64,000 nucleotides of DNA from Fulverythrobacter ferritrahens (lineage in GTDB: Bacteria; Pseudomonadota; Alphaproteobacteria; Sphingomonadales; Sphingomonadaceae): assembly GCF_020539485.1 (NCBI RefSeq), contig NZ_JACDXU010000001.1:1633766-1697765 (forward strand), written 5' to 3'. Below, piece after piece: positions 34,956 through 44,540 of the stretch. The notes beneath the pieces were generated by a model, which had not been told where the DNA came from, did not search any database, and saw nothing but the letters and a program-made list of their open reading frames with translations. Every line of letters begins with the position of its first letter. The first letter of the stretch is position 1. The position numbers and the translations under genes were made by a program.

Positions 34956-37061
34956 CTACTCCAGAGCTGCCAGTTGAAGTGGGCCAGCGCCACCGGCGGC
35001 CGGGTCGGAATAGGAAGCCGCCCCATTCTCCACATGGCCAGCCAGCCGCCAGATCTGCCCTCCGGCGGCGAACTGCCGGTCATACCAACCATGGCTTTCC
35101 GCAAGATCGAGGGGAATGCGGCGAGTTTCGCCAGCAGCGAGAACGATGGCCTTGGCGGGCGCACCATAGGCTCTGTCCGTCATACGGATCGACTGAGGCG
35201 CGGAGCCGAGATTCGTCAGGCTGAGCGCTGTCGATGAAGTTCCCCCCTGATCGACGCTGACCGAGAACACATCGCCCCGCCCTACAAGGCGCCGGTGGAA
35301 GCCATTGGGGCCGAGGACGAAGACGTCCAGATCCTCCCCCGATGCCGACAACGGATGCGCCAGTTCCTGCCCGGCGCCGACCGTATAGCGCGCGGGAACC
35401 TCTTCCAGCAGCTTGACGTCATAGACATGGAATACCGCTGCACGCTCAGCCGAATTGTTGACGAACAGCAGTGATTCACCGGTCGGCTCCCTGACCAGAC
35501 GGGCATCCAGCCTGTAGGGCGTTGCCCGCCGGCGCCGCAGCCCGGTTTCCTGCACCGGGGCAGCGATCCGGGCGGGAAGCGGGGGCGGGATTTCCTCCAG
35601 AACCGATGCCCGCTCCGACAAAGCGGCAGTCTCAGGCAGGGTCGCCATGAAATCGACCGTGTCGGGCGAACCGAAATCGAAACAGGATGTCAGGTCACCG
35701 CAGACCGCGCGGCGCCATGCGCTGATATTCGGTTCATGCACGCCAAAACGCGCCTCGAGGAAGCGCAGAATACTCGTATGATCGAACACCTCGGATGCCA
35801 CATGGCCACCCTTGCTCCAGGGCGATATCACATAGAGGGGCACGCGCGGGCCAAGGCCATAGGGCCGGTCGAGATAGGCCGCATCATCGGCATTTTGGGA
35901 ATGAATATGATATTCATCATCAGCAGGAATGGAGGTGCCGCCCACCACGCGTCCTGAAGCGCGCGCCGGGGGAGCAGGCGGTGGCATGTGATCGAACAGC
36001 CCGTCATTCTCATCGAAATTCACCAACAGCACCGTTCGTGCCCACACATCCGGATTGGCGGTGAGCGCATCGAGTACCTGCGCGGTGTAGTCCCCGCCCT
36101 GCAACGGCGTGGAAGCGCCGGGATGTTCCGACATGGCGGCAGGCGCGACGATCCACGATACTTCCGGCAATCTTTCCGCCAGCACATCCTGCTTCAGCTC
36201 GTCGAGCTTGCGGGTGGTGATGGTCCGCCGCGTGAGAAGGTCCGCCGCGATGGCCGCCGCCCCCTTTGGCTGACGATAACGCTGAAACCCGACCACCGGA
36301 TTGTCGGTGAAATTGTCCGCCATGTCCTGGTAAATCTGGAACCCGATGCCGGCGGCCATCAGACGTTCGGGATAGGTGCTCCAAAGATAGCCACCATGAT
36401 GCCGCGGATCGCCCTCCAGCGTGTCATATCCATTATCTATGGCAGGGCCATTGCCGCGCCCCAGCGGGTCATGCGTGCCGCTCCAGATATAGAGCCGGTT
36501 GGGATTGGTGCTGAGATGCAATGCGCAATGATAGGCGTCACACAGAGTGAAGGCTTCAGCCAGGGCATATTGGAACGGCAGGTCCGCGCGGGTGAAATGG
36601 GCCATCGAGTGATTGTGCTTGGAGTGTGTCCAGGCCCCCATCCGACCATTGTCCCACGCCGCCTGGCTATCCGTGAAGCCGTGGGGGGTGCCCAGCGGGC
36701 GGTAGAGGCGGAAATCCACCGAAGTGTCGAGCCGGAAGGGCGCGATCAACGCCGGATCGGCCCCGGCATGCTCGTTAGGCTGGGCCAGCACCGAGCGATC
36801 CGGCGCACCGGGAAGCGGCGGAGCGGGAATTGCGAAACGATCCCCATAACCACGCACACCCCGCATCGTGCCGAAATAGTGATCGAAAGACCGGTTCTCC
36901 TGCGTGAGGATGACGACATGACCGACATCCTGCAACGTGCCCGTGCGGCGCGCAGCAGGGATTTCCAGCGCGCGAACAATGGAAGGGGCAAGCGTCGCCG
37001 CTGCACCTGCGGAGGCCATCATGTCGCGGATGAAGCTGCGGCGATCCTGCGTCATCACCAT
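34956..37061 (-). CDS. Phosphocholine-specific (non-haemolytic type) phospholipase C, Tat-exported
   Basis: 701 aa. Twin-arginine signal DRRSFIRDMMASAGAAATLA. The catalytic domain of the phospholipase C/acid phosphatase superfamily is marked by VVILTQENRSFDHYFGTMRG, HNHSMAHF, and VLLVNFDENDGLFDHMPPP; two C-terminal domains (LVREPTGESLLFVNNSAERA; the last near IPLDLAESHGWYDRQF) fit the DUF756 repeats of this family. It splits phosphocholine or other heads from lipids outside the cell. Divergent from a PI-PLC-like gene, so the pair may share phosphate control; I see only a poor PhoB-box match. Confidence 0.92.
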   Translation of the reverse strand: MVMTQDRRSFIRDMMASAGAAATLAPSIVRALEIPAARRTGTLQDVGHVVILTQENRSFDHYFGTMRGVRGYGDRFAIPAPPLPGAPDRSVLAQPNEHAGADPALIAPFRLDTSVDFRLYRPLGTPHGFTDSQAAWDNGRMGAWTHSKHNHSMAHFTRADLPFQYALAEAFTLCDAYHCALHLSTNPNRLYIWSGTHDPLGRGNGPAIDNGYDTLEGDPRHHGGYLWSTYPERLMAAGIGFQIYQDMADNFTDNPVVGFQRYRQPKGAAAIAADLLTRRTITTRKLDELKQDVLAERLPEVSWIVAPAAMSEHPGASTPLQGGDYTAQVLDALTANPDVWARTVLLVNFDENDGLFDHMPPPAPPARASGRVVGGTSIPADDEYHIHSQNADDAAYLDRPYGLGPRVPLYVISPWSKGGHVASEVFDHTSILRFLEARFGVHEPNISAWRRAVCGDLTSCFDFGSPDTVDFMATLPETAALSERASVLEEIPPPLPARIAAPVQETGLRRRRATPYRLDARLVREPTGESLLFVNNSAERAAVFHVYDVKLLEEVPARYTVGAGQELAHPLSASGEDLDVFVLGPNGFHRRLVGRGDVFSVSVDQGGTSSTALSLTNLGSAPQSIRMTDRAYGAPAKAIVLAAGETRRIPLDLAESHGWYDRQFAAGGQIWRLAGHVENGAASYSDPAAGGAGPLQLAALE

Positions 37062-37147
37062 GGCCGCTTTCCCGACCGGCTGCCGTGAACAGACTTCGCA
37101 CCGCCTTGCTCGTTGAAAATCACCCGTAATTCTCCTGTCTTACTCTT

Positions 37148-37161
37148 GTGGTCTGGACCAC
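37148..37161. promoter_or_regulatory. Palindrome between the two phospholipase genes
   Basis: GTGGTC-tg-GACCAC, perfect 6-bp arms, midway in the 132-base divergent region (33 bases before the PI-PLC-like start). Possible shared operator. Confidence 0.4.
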
Positions 37162-37193
37162 GGATGTGTCGGTTGGGTGACGGGAAGCAGGAA

Positions 37194-38384
37194 ATGTGGA
37201 AGGCGGGTTTAGCTCTGGTGGCATGTTGCATCTTGTCCGGCCCGGTCTGGGGTCAGCCCTCCAGCTGTGACCTCACCGCGCCGGAAATCGAGGATGCGGG
37301 GCCAGGCTGCCTGCGCGTATGGGTGGACCATAATCTGAGGCTGAACGACATCGTCGCTGTCGGCACTCACAACAGTTACAAGGTGGAACTGCCTGAGCAG
37401 ATACTGGCCATGCTCCGCGCATCCGCTCCTGAAAGCGCGGAAGAGCTGGATTATCGGCACCGCCCGCTGATGGAACAGCTGGACGCGGGCGCCCGCCAGT
37501 TGGAGATCGACGTCTATAACGACCCGCAAGGGGGGCGCTTCATTGCCCCTGCGGGCCTGCGCGCTGCGGGCATCCCCGTGGACGCGGCCCGGCTGGCGGC
37601 GCTGGCCGAGCCTGGTTTCAAGGTGATGCACGTGCAGGACATCGATGTCCTGAGTTCCTGCGTGAGCTGGCGGGTCTGCCTTGGTATCGTGCGAAGCTGG
37701 TCTCTGGCCCGCCCGGATCACGCGCCCATCCTGATCATGGTCAACGCCAAGACCGACAGGGCGGCACTGCCCGGCGGAGTGGATGCCCTGCCCTTCGATA
37801 CCGCAGCCTTCGATGCACTGGACCAAGATGTCCGCGATGTGTTCCCGCCAGAAGCACTGATCACTCCCGACGATGTGCAGGGAAGCTATCCGACCTTGCG
37901 CGAGGCGGTGCTTAATAACGGCTGGCCCAGCCTCGGGACGGCCCGTGGCCGTGTCATGTTCGCGCTTGACGAGGCTGCCGCCAAGGTCGCGATCTATCGA
38001 GGCAACCGGCGATCGCTGGAGGGGCGCGTATTCTTCGTCAATACGGACGAGGCTTCGCCAGCGGCGGCCTATCTGACACTCAACGATCCCATTCTGGAAG
38101 GGGACCGCATCCGCAAGGCAGTGGCGGCCGGTTTCATCGTTCGCACCCGCGCCGATGCTGGCACCCATGAGGCAAGGGCGGGTGATTTTAGACGGCGCGA
38201 TGCCGCGCTGGCATCTGGCGCGCAATTCATATCGACGGATTATCTCTGGCTGGATCCCCGGCTGCATAATGACTATCGGGTCCGCCTGCCCGGTAATGCG
38301 GCGGCGCTGTGCAATCCGTTGCGCACGGCCAGCCGTTGCGCTGGCGTGGCGGTAGAGCCCGCTGCGGGCGACAAGCAATATTAG
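37194..38384 (+). CDS. Secreted phosphatidylinositol-specific phospholipase C-like protein (Ca2+-type)
   Basis: 396 aa from ATG 37194 (GGGAAGCAGGAA upstream), giving the signal peptide MWKAGLALVACCILSGPVWG. TIM-barrel PLC motifs: VGTHNSYKVELPEQ (first catalytic His), ARQLEIDVYND (metal-binding Glu/Asp) and FKVMHVQDID (second His). These match bacterial Ca2+-dependent PI-PLC proteins, which cleave phosphoinositides or related phosphodiesters. Six or more cysteines in the mature part suggest disulfides. Divergent from the phospholipase C gene. Substrate inferred by family only. Confidence 0.88.
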   Translation: MWKAGLALVACCILSGPVWGQPSSCDLTAPEIEDAGPGCLRVWVDHNLRLNDIVAVGTHNSYKVELPEQILAMLRASAPESAEELDYRHRPLMEQLDAGARQLEIDVYNDPQGGRFIAPAGLRAAGIPVDAARLAALAEPGFKVMHVQDIDVLSSCVSWRVCLGIVRSWSLARPDHAPILIMVNAKTDRAALPGGVDALPFDTAAFDALDQDVRDVFPPEALITPDDVQGSYPTLREAVLNNGWPSLGTARGRVMFALDEAAAKVAIYRGNRRSLEGRVFFVNTDEASPAAAYLTLNDPILEGDRIRKAVAAGFIVRTRADAGTHEARAGDFRRRDAALASGAQFISTDYLWLDPRLHNDYRVRLPGNAAALCNPLRTASRCAGVAVEPAAGDKQY

Positions 38385-38511
38385 CCCTGGGATCTGCCCA
38401 AGGGTGTCCGGATTGCGGGCACGATGTCGTTTCAGCCGAGACTGTCACAGAGGTGTAGCGGCAACCTGCTTAAGGCCGCTGGTCCAGACCAAAAACCATG
38501 GGGTAACTATA

Positions 38512-41292
38512 ATGAATGCACTTCCTGTTCGGGTCATGAACCCGAGCAAACGCGGCCTTTTGCTGGCTGGCGTCGCGACAATCATCGCCGGCGCCGTGCC
38601 GCAGACCGCTTTCGCGCAACAGGCCGAACCGCAGGATGACGCGATCGTGGTCACCGGCTTTCGCAAGTCGCTGAGCGAAGCGCGAAATATCAAGAAAGAG
38701 GAAGTGATTCAGAAGGACGTCATCGTCGCTGAAGACATGGCGAAGTTTCCGGAACTGAATCTGGCCGAATCGCTGCAGCGCCTGCCCGGCGTGCAGATCA
38801 CCCGCGAAGCGGGCGAAGGCCGCCGCATCTCGCTGCGCGGCCTCGGCTCCGATTTCGCTCGGGTCCAGCTGAACGGCATGGAAGTGCTCGGCAACGTCGA
38901 CTCGGCGCAGGACAGCCGCGGCCAGCGCACGCGCGACCGCGCGTTCGACTTCAACATCTTCGCCTCGGAACTGTTCTCGCGCGTCGAAGTCGAGAAGACT
39001 TTTCAGGCGGCCCAGAACGAGGGCGGCATGGCCGGCACCGTCGGCCTCTTCACCGGCAAGCCGCTCGAATATGGCGAAGGCACCAAGGGTGCCATCTCGC
39101 TGAAGCTGGGCACCAATGAATATACCAAGGATGCGCAACCGCGCATTGCAGCCATGCTCAGCCAGAACTGGGACGACCGGTTCGGTATCCTGCTGTCGGT
39201 TGCCTATTCGAAGCGCAAGACCACCGAGCAGGGCCACAATACCTATAATTATTCCAAACCCGGCGCCGAAACCATGCAAGGCCTGGTCGACAAGGGCCTC
39301 GACATCTCTCACCTGAGTGCAGAGCAGCAGGCCAAGCTCCTGTCGGGCGACCTCTATTTCGCAGACGGCAATCGCATTTCCTCATGGAACGCGGAAGCGG
39401 AGCGTCTCGGCCTGACCGGCGCGGTGCAGTGGAAGCCGAACGACGATCTGCTGCTGACCCTCGACGTGCTGCATGGCCAGTTCACCACTCACCGGAACGA
39501 GATGCACCTCGCAACCCGTCCGCTTGCGTCGACGGGTTCAGTCGCATTCGACACGGCTGCAGGTGCTGTCTGGCCTGCCGCTTTCAAGACCCCGTCCGTC
39601 ATCAACGATCTTGCATGGGACGATAACGGCTACGTCACCATGACCGACGTCACCGGGACCACCTTCGGCAGCGAGCATCGCCGTTCGCTCAACAAGAACC
39701 GTTTCGATCAGATCGCCCTGACAGGCAGCTGGGATGTGACCGACCGGCTCACCTTCGACGGTCACATCGGCTATGAAAAGTCGACCTACAAGACGCCGTA
39801 TGACGACAAGTTCTACATGCGCGCCAAGGGCAATCTGGTGGCCAATTACGGCGCCGACGGCCAGTCCGCCTCGTTCGAATATCCGAACTGGGATCCCACC
39901 GATGCGACGAACTACGCAATGGACGATTTCTATTATCGCGCGTTCGACAATTCATCGGAACTGCGCGAAGGCGTGGCCAATCTGCGTTACAAGCTGAACG
40001 ACGCGCTGACCTTCCGCGCGGGCGTTGCCTATCACCGCTTCTCGCAGGACGGCATCGACCTGTTCTATGACGGCAACGTCAACGGAACCCGCCCCAAGAC
40101 GCGCGGCACTTCCGTGGCGGACATCACCACGGTCTTCACCAATCAGTTCGGCTCCTGGCTGATCGGCGATTACGATCTCGGCTTCGCGAAATACAATGAG
40201 TACCACCGCCTTGAGAAGAACAAGGACGGTTCGGGCGGCGCACTGCAGGACATCGAGAACGTCTACACCACCTCGGAAGAGACGATCTCCGAATATGCCC
40301 AGATGGACTGGGATAGCCAGCTGTTCGGCAAGCGTTTTCGCGGCAACATCGGCCTGCGCGGTTATCACACCAAGACCCATGGCACCGGCTGGATCCAGGG
40401 TGACAGCTACGCCTATCTCGGAACTACCGACGTAAGCGGCAGCTACTCGGGCGTGCTGCCCGCAATGAACGCCGTGCTGGAACTGACCCCCGACATGCTG
40501 GTGCGCTTCGCTGCAACGCAGAACCTGAACCGTCCCGGCATGGGTTCGATGGCGGCCAAGGGCAGCGCCTTCAAGAATGAGGATTCCGGCGAAATCACCG
40601 CCTCGCGCGGCAACCCGGAACTCAAGCCCTATAAGGACACCACGCTGGACTTCGCGGCTGAATATTACTTCGGCAAGGTCGGCCTGATTTCGGCAAGCGT
40701 GTTCCACAAGTGGATAAAGAACTTCATCGGCAACGAAACGCTGGAAGACATCCCCTTCAGCGAAACGGGCGTGCCCTATTCGACGATCCCGGGGGCCACG
40801 GCGGACACCATCGTTTCCGAATTCAACATGCCGGTCAACGTACCCGGAACGAAGAGCCTGACAGGAATCGAACTGGCCGCACAGGCCCAGTTCTCGTTCC
40901 TCCCGGCCCCCTTCGACAATCTCGGCGCGGTGGCGAACTTCACTTACGTGGATGCCGATGAGGAGATCACCGGCATTTCGAAGACCAGCTATAACGCGAC
41001 GATCTATTACGAAACCGACCGCTGGGGCCTGCGTGGTTCGATGAGCCATCGCAGCCGCTGGTATTCCGGCCGCAGCGATTCCGTGATGAGCGCCAGCACC
41101 CGGGGCTTCGAGGCAACCACCTATGTTGACGCTTCGGCCTTCTACAACATCACCGATGCATTCCAGATCTCGCTCAATGCGATCAATCTGACGAATGAGA
41201 AGGACACCCAGTTCTGGGGCCAGAACCGCTACCTCTACAATCAGACCCAGAGCGGGACGACCTACATGGCCGGCCTCAGCTACAAGTTCTGA
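38512..41292 (+). CDS. TonB-dependent receptor, Caulobacter/Xanthomonas type (926 aa)
   Basis: Start ATG 38512 gives MNALPVRVMNPSKRGLLLAG and a signal ending TAFAQ; a longer frame from 38404 lacks a signal peptide at its start. N-terminal plug with AIVVTGFRKSLSEARNIKK, VAEDMAKFPELNLAESLQRL and GRRISLRGLGSDFARVQLNG, the signature of the TonB_Xanth_Caul group that imports oligosaccharides and other organics. Barrel ends GTTYMAGLSYKF. A strong terminator follows, then the sulfotransferase operon, so the receptor is transcribed separately though probably linked in function. Confidence 0.95.
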   Translation: MNALPVRVMNPSKRGLLLAGVATIIAGAVPQTAFAQQAEPQDDAIVVTGFRKSLSEARNIKKEEVIQKDVIVAEDMAKFPELNLAESLQRLPGVQITREAGEGRRISLRGLGSDFARVQLNGMEVLGNVDSAQDSRGQRTRDRAFDFNIFASELFSRVEVEKTFQAAQNEGGMAGTVGLFTGKPLEYGEGTKGAISLKLGTNEYTKDAQPRIAAMLSQNWDDRFGILLSVAYSKRKTTEQGHNTYNYSKPGAETMQGLVDKGLDISHLSAEQQAKLLSGDLYFADGNRISSWNAEAERLGLTGAVQWKPNDDLLLTLDVLHGQFTTHRNEMHLATRPLASTGSVAFDTAAGAVWPAAFKTPSVINDLAWDDNGYVTMTDVTGTTFGSEHRRSLNKNRFDQIALTGSWDVTDRLTFDGHIGYEKSTYKTPYDDKFYMRAKGNLVANYGADGQSASFEYPNWDPTDATNYAMDDFYYRAFDNSSELREGVANLRYKLNDALTFRAGVAYHRFSQDGIDLFYDGNVNGTRPKTRGTSVADITTVFTNQFGSWLIGDYDLGFAKYNEYHRLEKNKDGSGGALQDIENVYTTSEETISEYAQMDWDSQLFGKRFRGNIGLRGYHTKTHGTGWIQGDSYAYLGTTDVSGSYSGVLPAMNAVLELTPDMLVRFAATQNLNRPGMGSMAAKGSAFKNEDSGEITASRGNPELKPYKDTTLDFAAEYYFGKVGLISASVFHKWIKNFIGNETLEDIPFSETGVPYSTIPGATADTIVSEFNMPVNVPGTKSLTGIELAAQAQFSFLPAPFDNLGAVANFTYVDADEEITGISKTSYNATIYYETDRWGLRGSMSHRSRWYSGRSDSVMSASTRGFEATTYVDASAFYNITDAFQISLNAINLTNEKDTQFWGQNRYLYNQTQSGTTYMAGLSYKF

Positions 41293-41315
41293 GGTAGCCA
41301 CCCGTTCCACATCGT

Positions 41316-41349
41316 GCGCCCCCTCTCTTTGACGAGGGGGCGCATTTTT
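41316..41349 (+). terminator. Intrinsic terminator after TonB receptor
   Basis: GCGCCCCCTC-tctttgac-GAGGGGGCGC followed by ATTTTT: perfect 10-bp stem and T-run, 24 bases after the receptor stop. Confidence 0.92.
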
Positions 41350-41362
41350 CGTGTGATGCACC

Positions 41363-42001
41363 ATGATAGTTTCCCATCATCACCGCTTCATCTTCACGGC
41401 CGTCCCCAAAACCGGCACTCATGCCGTGCGGCAGGCCCTGCGCGAACAGATGGGTGATGAGGATATCGAACAGGTCGGCCTGTTCGTGAACAGGCGCTTC
41501 CCCTGGCCTGAACTGGCGGCGATCCAGCACGGCCACCTTTCCCTGCGGCAGCTGCGGCCGTTCCTGGGTGAGGATGCCTTCAACGGCTATTTCAAATTCG
41601 CCTTCGTCCGCAATCCCTTCGACCGCTTCGTTTCCTATTGCGCCTTCATGCTGCGCGGTGGAGACCTGTTCGAACGGCAGCCGCGAGAGGTTATGTATCA
41701 CTTCCTGTTCCGGGAGCCGCCGGAGCAGCACATCCTGTTCCAGCTGCAAGCCGCGCTGCTGGTGGATGATAACGGCAAAACCCTGCTGACGGATCAGGTC
41801 GGCCGGGTGGAGGATATGCAGGGTTCCTACGATACGATCTGCGCGCGGATCGGCATTCCCTCCCGTCCGCTCGACCGTGTGAATGGCAGCAGCCATGCCG
41901 ACTATCGCCGCTATTATGACCAGCCTCTGATCGATGGCATCGCCGCCCGGTATGCGCTGGATCTTGAACTGTTCGGCTATGATTTTGAGGGCGCTCGATG
42001 A
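41363..42001 (+). CDS. Sulfotransferase-2-like family protein
   Basis: 212 aa, starting 14 bases after the receptor terminator. FTAVPKTGTHAVRQALREQM is the 5'-phosphosulfate (PAPS) loop and FKFAFVRNPFDRFVSYCAFM the 3'-phosphate site, as in carbohydrate-type sulfotransferases that use PAPS. No signal peptide, so cytoplasmic. The stop overlaps the start of the next gene (ATGA), the first of three near-contiguous joins in this operon. The acceptor (sugar, lipid or protein) is unknown. Confidence 0.85.
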   Translation: MIVSHHHRFIFTAVPKTGTHAVRQALREQMGDEDIEQVGLFVNRRFPWPELAAIQHGHLSLRQLRPFLGEDAFNGYFKFAFVRNPFDRFVSYCAFMLRGGDLFERQPREVMYHFLFREPPEQHILFQLQAALLVDDNGKTLLTDQVGRVEDMQGSYDTICARIGIPSRPLDRVNGSSHADYRRYYDQPLIDGIAARYALDLELFGYDFEGAR

Positions 42002-42621
42002 CCCCTGCGCGTCCCGCCGCCAATCCACGCAAGACCACCACGGTCCGCAAGCTAGGCCCAGTCGACATCGCCGCCCTGCGCGCGGCCGTTCTGGCGATCC
42101 CGGAAAGCGTGTGGGAGGTGGAAAATGCCGCAAAGCCCAACAAATTCGAAGTGCTGGACCAGACCCGCCACATCGTGTTCCGCTTCATCTCCAGCCCGCG
42201 AGACTGGCGCGGCTCTTATGATTGCCCCGCCTGGGCACAGTGGCGCGGCCTGTTGGAGCCCGTGCTGGCCAAGGCCGTTCGCACCTATGGCTATGCGCGC
42301 GGGGTCTTCCCACGCGTGATGCTGGCCCGGATGCCAGCGGGCGGAGTGATCCACCCGCATATCGACGCCAATCCCGCCGCCAAATGGCCGCACAAGATCC
42401 ACATCCCCCTGCTTACCAATCCCGAGGTCATTTCGTGCTTCGGCGGGGCGGAGCACCACTTCACAGCGGGTGAGGCGGTGGAAGTCAACAATCTCGGCCC
42501 GCATTGGGTGCACAATGGTGGCCAGACCGATCGCATTCACCTGATCTTTGAATATTACGACATCGACCAACCGGAACCGGACTGGCTCGAACCGCTGCTG
42601 CGTGCGGGAAACATGCGGTGA
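41998..42621 (+). CDS. Aspartyl/asparaginyl beta-hydroxylase-like Fe(II)/2-oxoglutarate oxygenase
   Basis: 207 aa. The double-stranded beta-helix is visible: IHPHIDANPAAKWPHKIHIP (first His ligand region and 2OG-side His), TNPEVISCFGGAEHHF, and AVEVNNLGPHWVHNGGQTDR with the distal His, then HLIFEYYD. AspH-type enzymes bind iron with two His and hydroxylate Asp/Asn or other substrates. Coupled by 4-base overlaps to the sulfotransferase before and the TPR-sulfotransferase after, so hydroxylation and sulfation probably act on the same target (inference). Confidence 0.85.
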   Translation: MTPARPAANPRKTTTVRKLGPVDIAALRAAVLAIPESVWEVENAAKPNKFEVLDQTRHIVFRFISSPRDWRGSYDCPAWAQWRGLLEPVLAKAVRTYGYARGVFPRVMLARMPAGGVIHPHIDANPAAKWPHKIHIPLLTNPEVISCFGGAEHHFTAGEAVEVNNLGPHWVHNGGQTDRIHLIFEYYDIDQPEPDWLEPLLRAGNMR

Positions 42622-44537
42622 TCCTGTCTGCCGCTGCCGATGACCGCGAGGCGCTGCTGCAGGAAGCGAGAAGTATGCGCGCCGAAGGGCGGGTTCCGCA
42701 GGCACTGGCCATTCTCGCCCGGCTGGAACGACACCACCCCCGCTTCAGCCGCCTCTATGAGGAGCGCGGCCACTGCTACATCCTGCTGGGCGATGGCCCT
42801 GCCGTCATTGAGGCATTGCAGATCGCAGTGAGCCTCAACCCCACATTGCCCGCATGCTGGGATATGCTGGAGCAACTTTACCGTCTGCTGGGTGATGCCC
42901 CAAGCGCGGAAATGGCGGCTCAAAATCTGGCGATGCTGAAGCAATTGCCGCCCGAGCTGGTGGTGGCAAACAGCCTCTATTCCGATGGCGATGCCGACCT
43001 GGCGGAAGATGTCCTGCGGGCCTATCTGCAAAGGGATAGCGGCAATGTCGGCGCCCTGCGTCTGCTGGCGCGCATCTGCGCTGATCGCGATGCTCCAGCT
43101 GAAGCTGAAGCACTTCTCAAATCCGCCACTGAGCGCGCGCCGGATTACCACGAAGCACGCTTCGATTATGCGATGGTGCTGTTGCAGCAGCAAAAGCATC
43201 TGCAGGCCCGCCAGCAGGCCGAATGGCTGCTCCGTCATGTTCCTGGCAATCGCGACTATCTCAAGCAATATGCCGCCGCCTGCGTCGGCCTGGGCGACCA
43301 TGAGGCCGTGATAGATCTCTACGCGCGGCTGCTCGCTGACGGGCCAGCGTCAGGCCCCGAGGCGGCGGACCTCCATCTCTGGCGGGCAAATGCCCTGAAG
43401 GTGGCGGGCAGACAGAACGAAGCGATTGCCGCCTATCACGCCTCTCTGGCGGCCTACCCCGATTATGGCGTGGCCTGGTTCAGCCTTTCCAACCTCAAGA
43501 CCTATCGCTTCACCGACACGGAGATAGCGCGCATGCAGGCCGCCGAGGCGCGCGCGGATATTCAGGATATGGACCGCGTCTATTTATGCTTCGCCCTGGG
43601 CAAGGCATTGGAGGATAGGGGCGAATTCGCATCCTCATGGCGCCATTACGAGCGCGGAAATGCGATGAAACGGGCCCACGGCCCCTATCGCCCGAACACG
43701 GCCGATACCGTTAGCCAGCGCCTGAAAGAGATATTCACGCCCCAATTCTTCGCCGCGCGTACCGGCTGGGGCGTGGACGACCCCGCGCCGATCTTCATTC
43801 TGGGCCTGCCGCGATCGGGCTCGACATTGATCGAACAGATACTGGCATCCCACTCGCAGGTGGAGGGCACTCAGGAGCTGACCGACATTGGCCGCTATGC
43901 GGGCGATCTATGCGGCCGAGACACGGAGAGCGGCTTGCCCCTCGCTCCAGAGGCCCTGACGCGACTGGATGCTGGTCAGGTTCGGGCTCTGGGCGAACGG
44001 TTTCTGGCCGAAACCCGCGCCTATCGTCGGCTCGGACGGCCTTTCTTCATCGACAAGATGCCGAACAATTTCTGGCATATTGGCCTGATCCAGCTGATCC
44101 TTCCCCGCGCGACGATCATCAATGTGCGGCGCGATCCCATGTCCTGCTGTTTCAGCAATCTGAAGCAGCTGTTCGGCACCACCAACCAGCCCTTCGCCTA
44201 TGGCATGGCGGACATCGCCCATTATTATGGCAGCTATCTGGGCCTGATGCGGCATTGGGATTCCGTGCTGCCAGGGCGCGTCCTGCGGGTTCATTATGAA
44301 GATGTGGTCAATGATCTGGAAGGCAGCTTGCGGCGTCTGCTGGGCCATTGCGGGCTGCCTTTCGAACCAGCCTGCCTGACCTTCCATGACACCGTGCGCA
44401 GTGTGCGAACCCCAAGTTCGGAACAGGTGCGCAGGCCCCTCGCCCGCGAGGGCCTCACCCAGTGGCGAAATTACGAGCCCTGGCTTGCCCCGCTGCGCCG
44501 AATGCTGGGCGATGCCCTGACGAGCTACAGGAACTGA
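42618..44537 (+). CDS. TPR-repeat sulfotransferase (639 aa)
   Basis: Starts at a GTG overlapping the previous stop (GTGA). Residues ~1-340 are tandem TPR-like helical repeats (AEGRVPQALAILARLERHHP, LGDGPAVIEALQIAVSLNP, AGRQNEAIAAYHASLAAYP). The C-terminal domain is a sulfotransferase: PAPS loop FILGLPRSGSTLIEQILASH and FIDKMPNNFWHIGLIQLILP, then RRDPMSCCFSN. The general layout resembles protein/tyrosine sulfotransferases, with TPRs to hold a partner or substrate protein. Paralogue of the 46620 gene. Acceptor unknown. Confidence 0.88.
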   Translation: MILSAAADDREALLQEARSMRAEGRVPQALAILARLERHHPRFSRLYEERGHCYILLGDGPAVIEALQIAVSLNPTLPACWDMLEQLYRLLGDAPSAEMAAQNLAMLKQLPPELVVANSLYSDGDADLAEDVLRAYLQRDSGNVGALRLLARICADRDAPAEAEALLKSATERAPDYHEARFDYAMVLLQQQKHLQARQQAEWLLRHVPGNRDYLKQYAAACVGLGDHEAVIDLYARLLADGPASGPEAADLHLWRANALKVAGRQNEAIAAYHASLAAYPDYGVAWFSLSNLKTYRFTDTEIARMQAAEARADIQDMDRVYLCFALGKALEDRGEFASSWRHYERGNAMKRAHGPYRPNTADTVSQRLKEIFTPQFFAARTGWGVDDPAPIFILGLPRSGSTLIEQILASHSQVEGTQELTDIGRYAGDLCGRDTESGLPLAPEALTRLDAGQVRALGERFLAETRAYRRLGRPFFIDKMPNNFWHIGLIQLILPRATIINVRRDPMSCCFSNLKQLFGTTNQPFAYGMADIAHYYGSYLGLMRHWDSVLPGRVLRVHYEDVVNDLEGSLRRLLGHCGLPFEPACLTFHDTVRSVRTPSSEQVRRPLAREGLTQWRNYEPWLAPLRRMLGDALTSYRN

Positions 44538-44540
44538 CCC

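Noticed and set aside
37120..37165. PhoB box upstream of the phospholipases
   Set aside because: Only CTGTCTT-actc-TTGTGGT resembles it; the second half-site is poor.
39952..41364. 470-codon minus-strand open frame
   Set aside because: Fully antisense to the 926-aa TonB receptor; the composition is that of a shadow frame in GC-rich DNA and it shows no domain.
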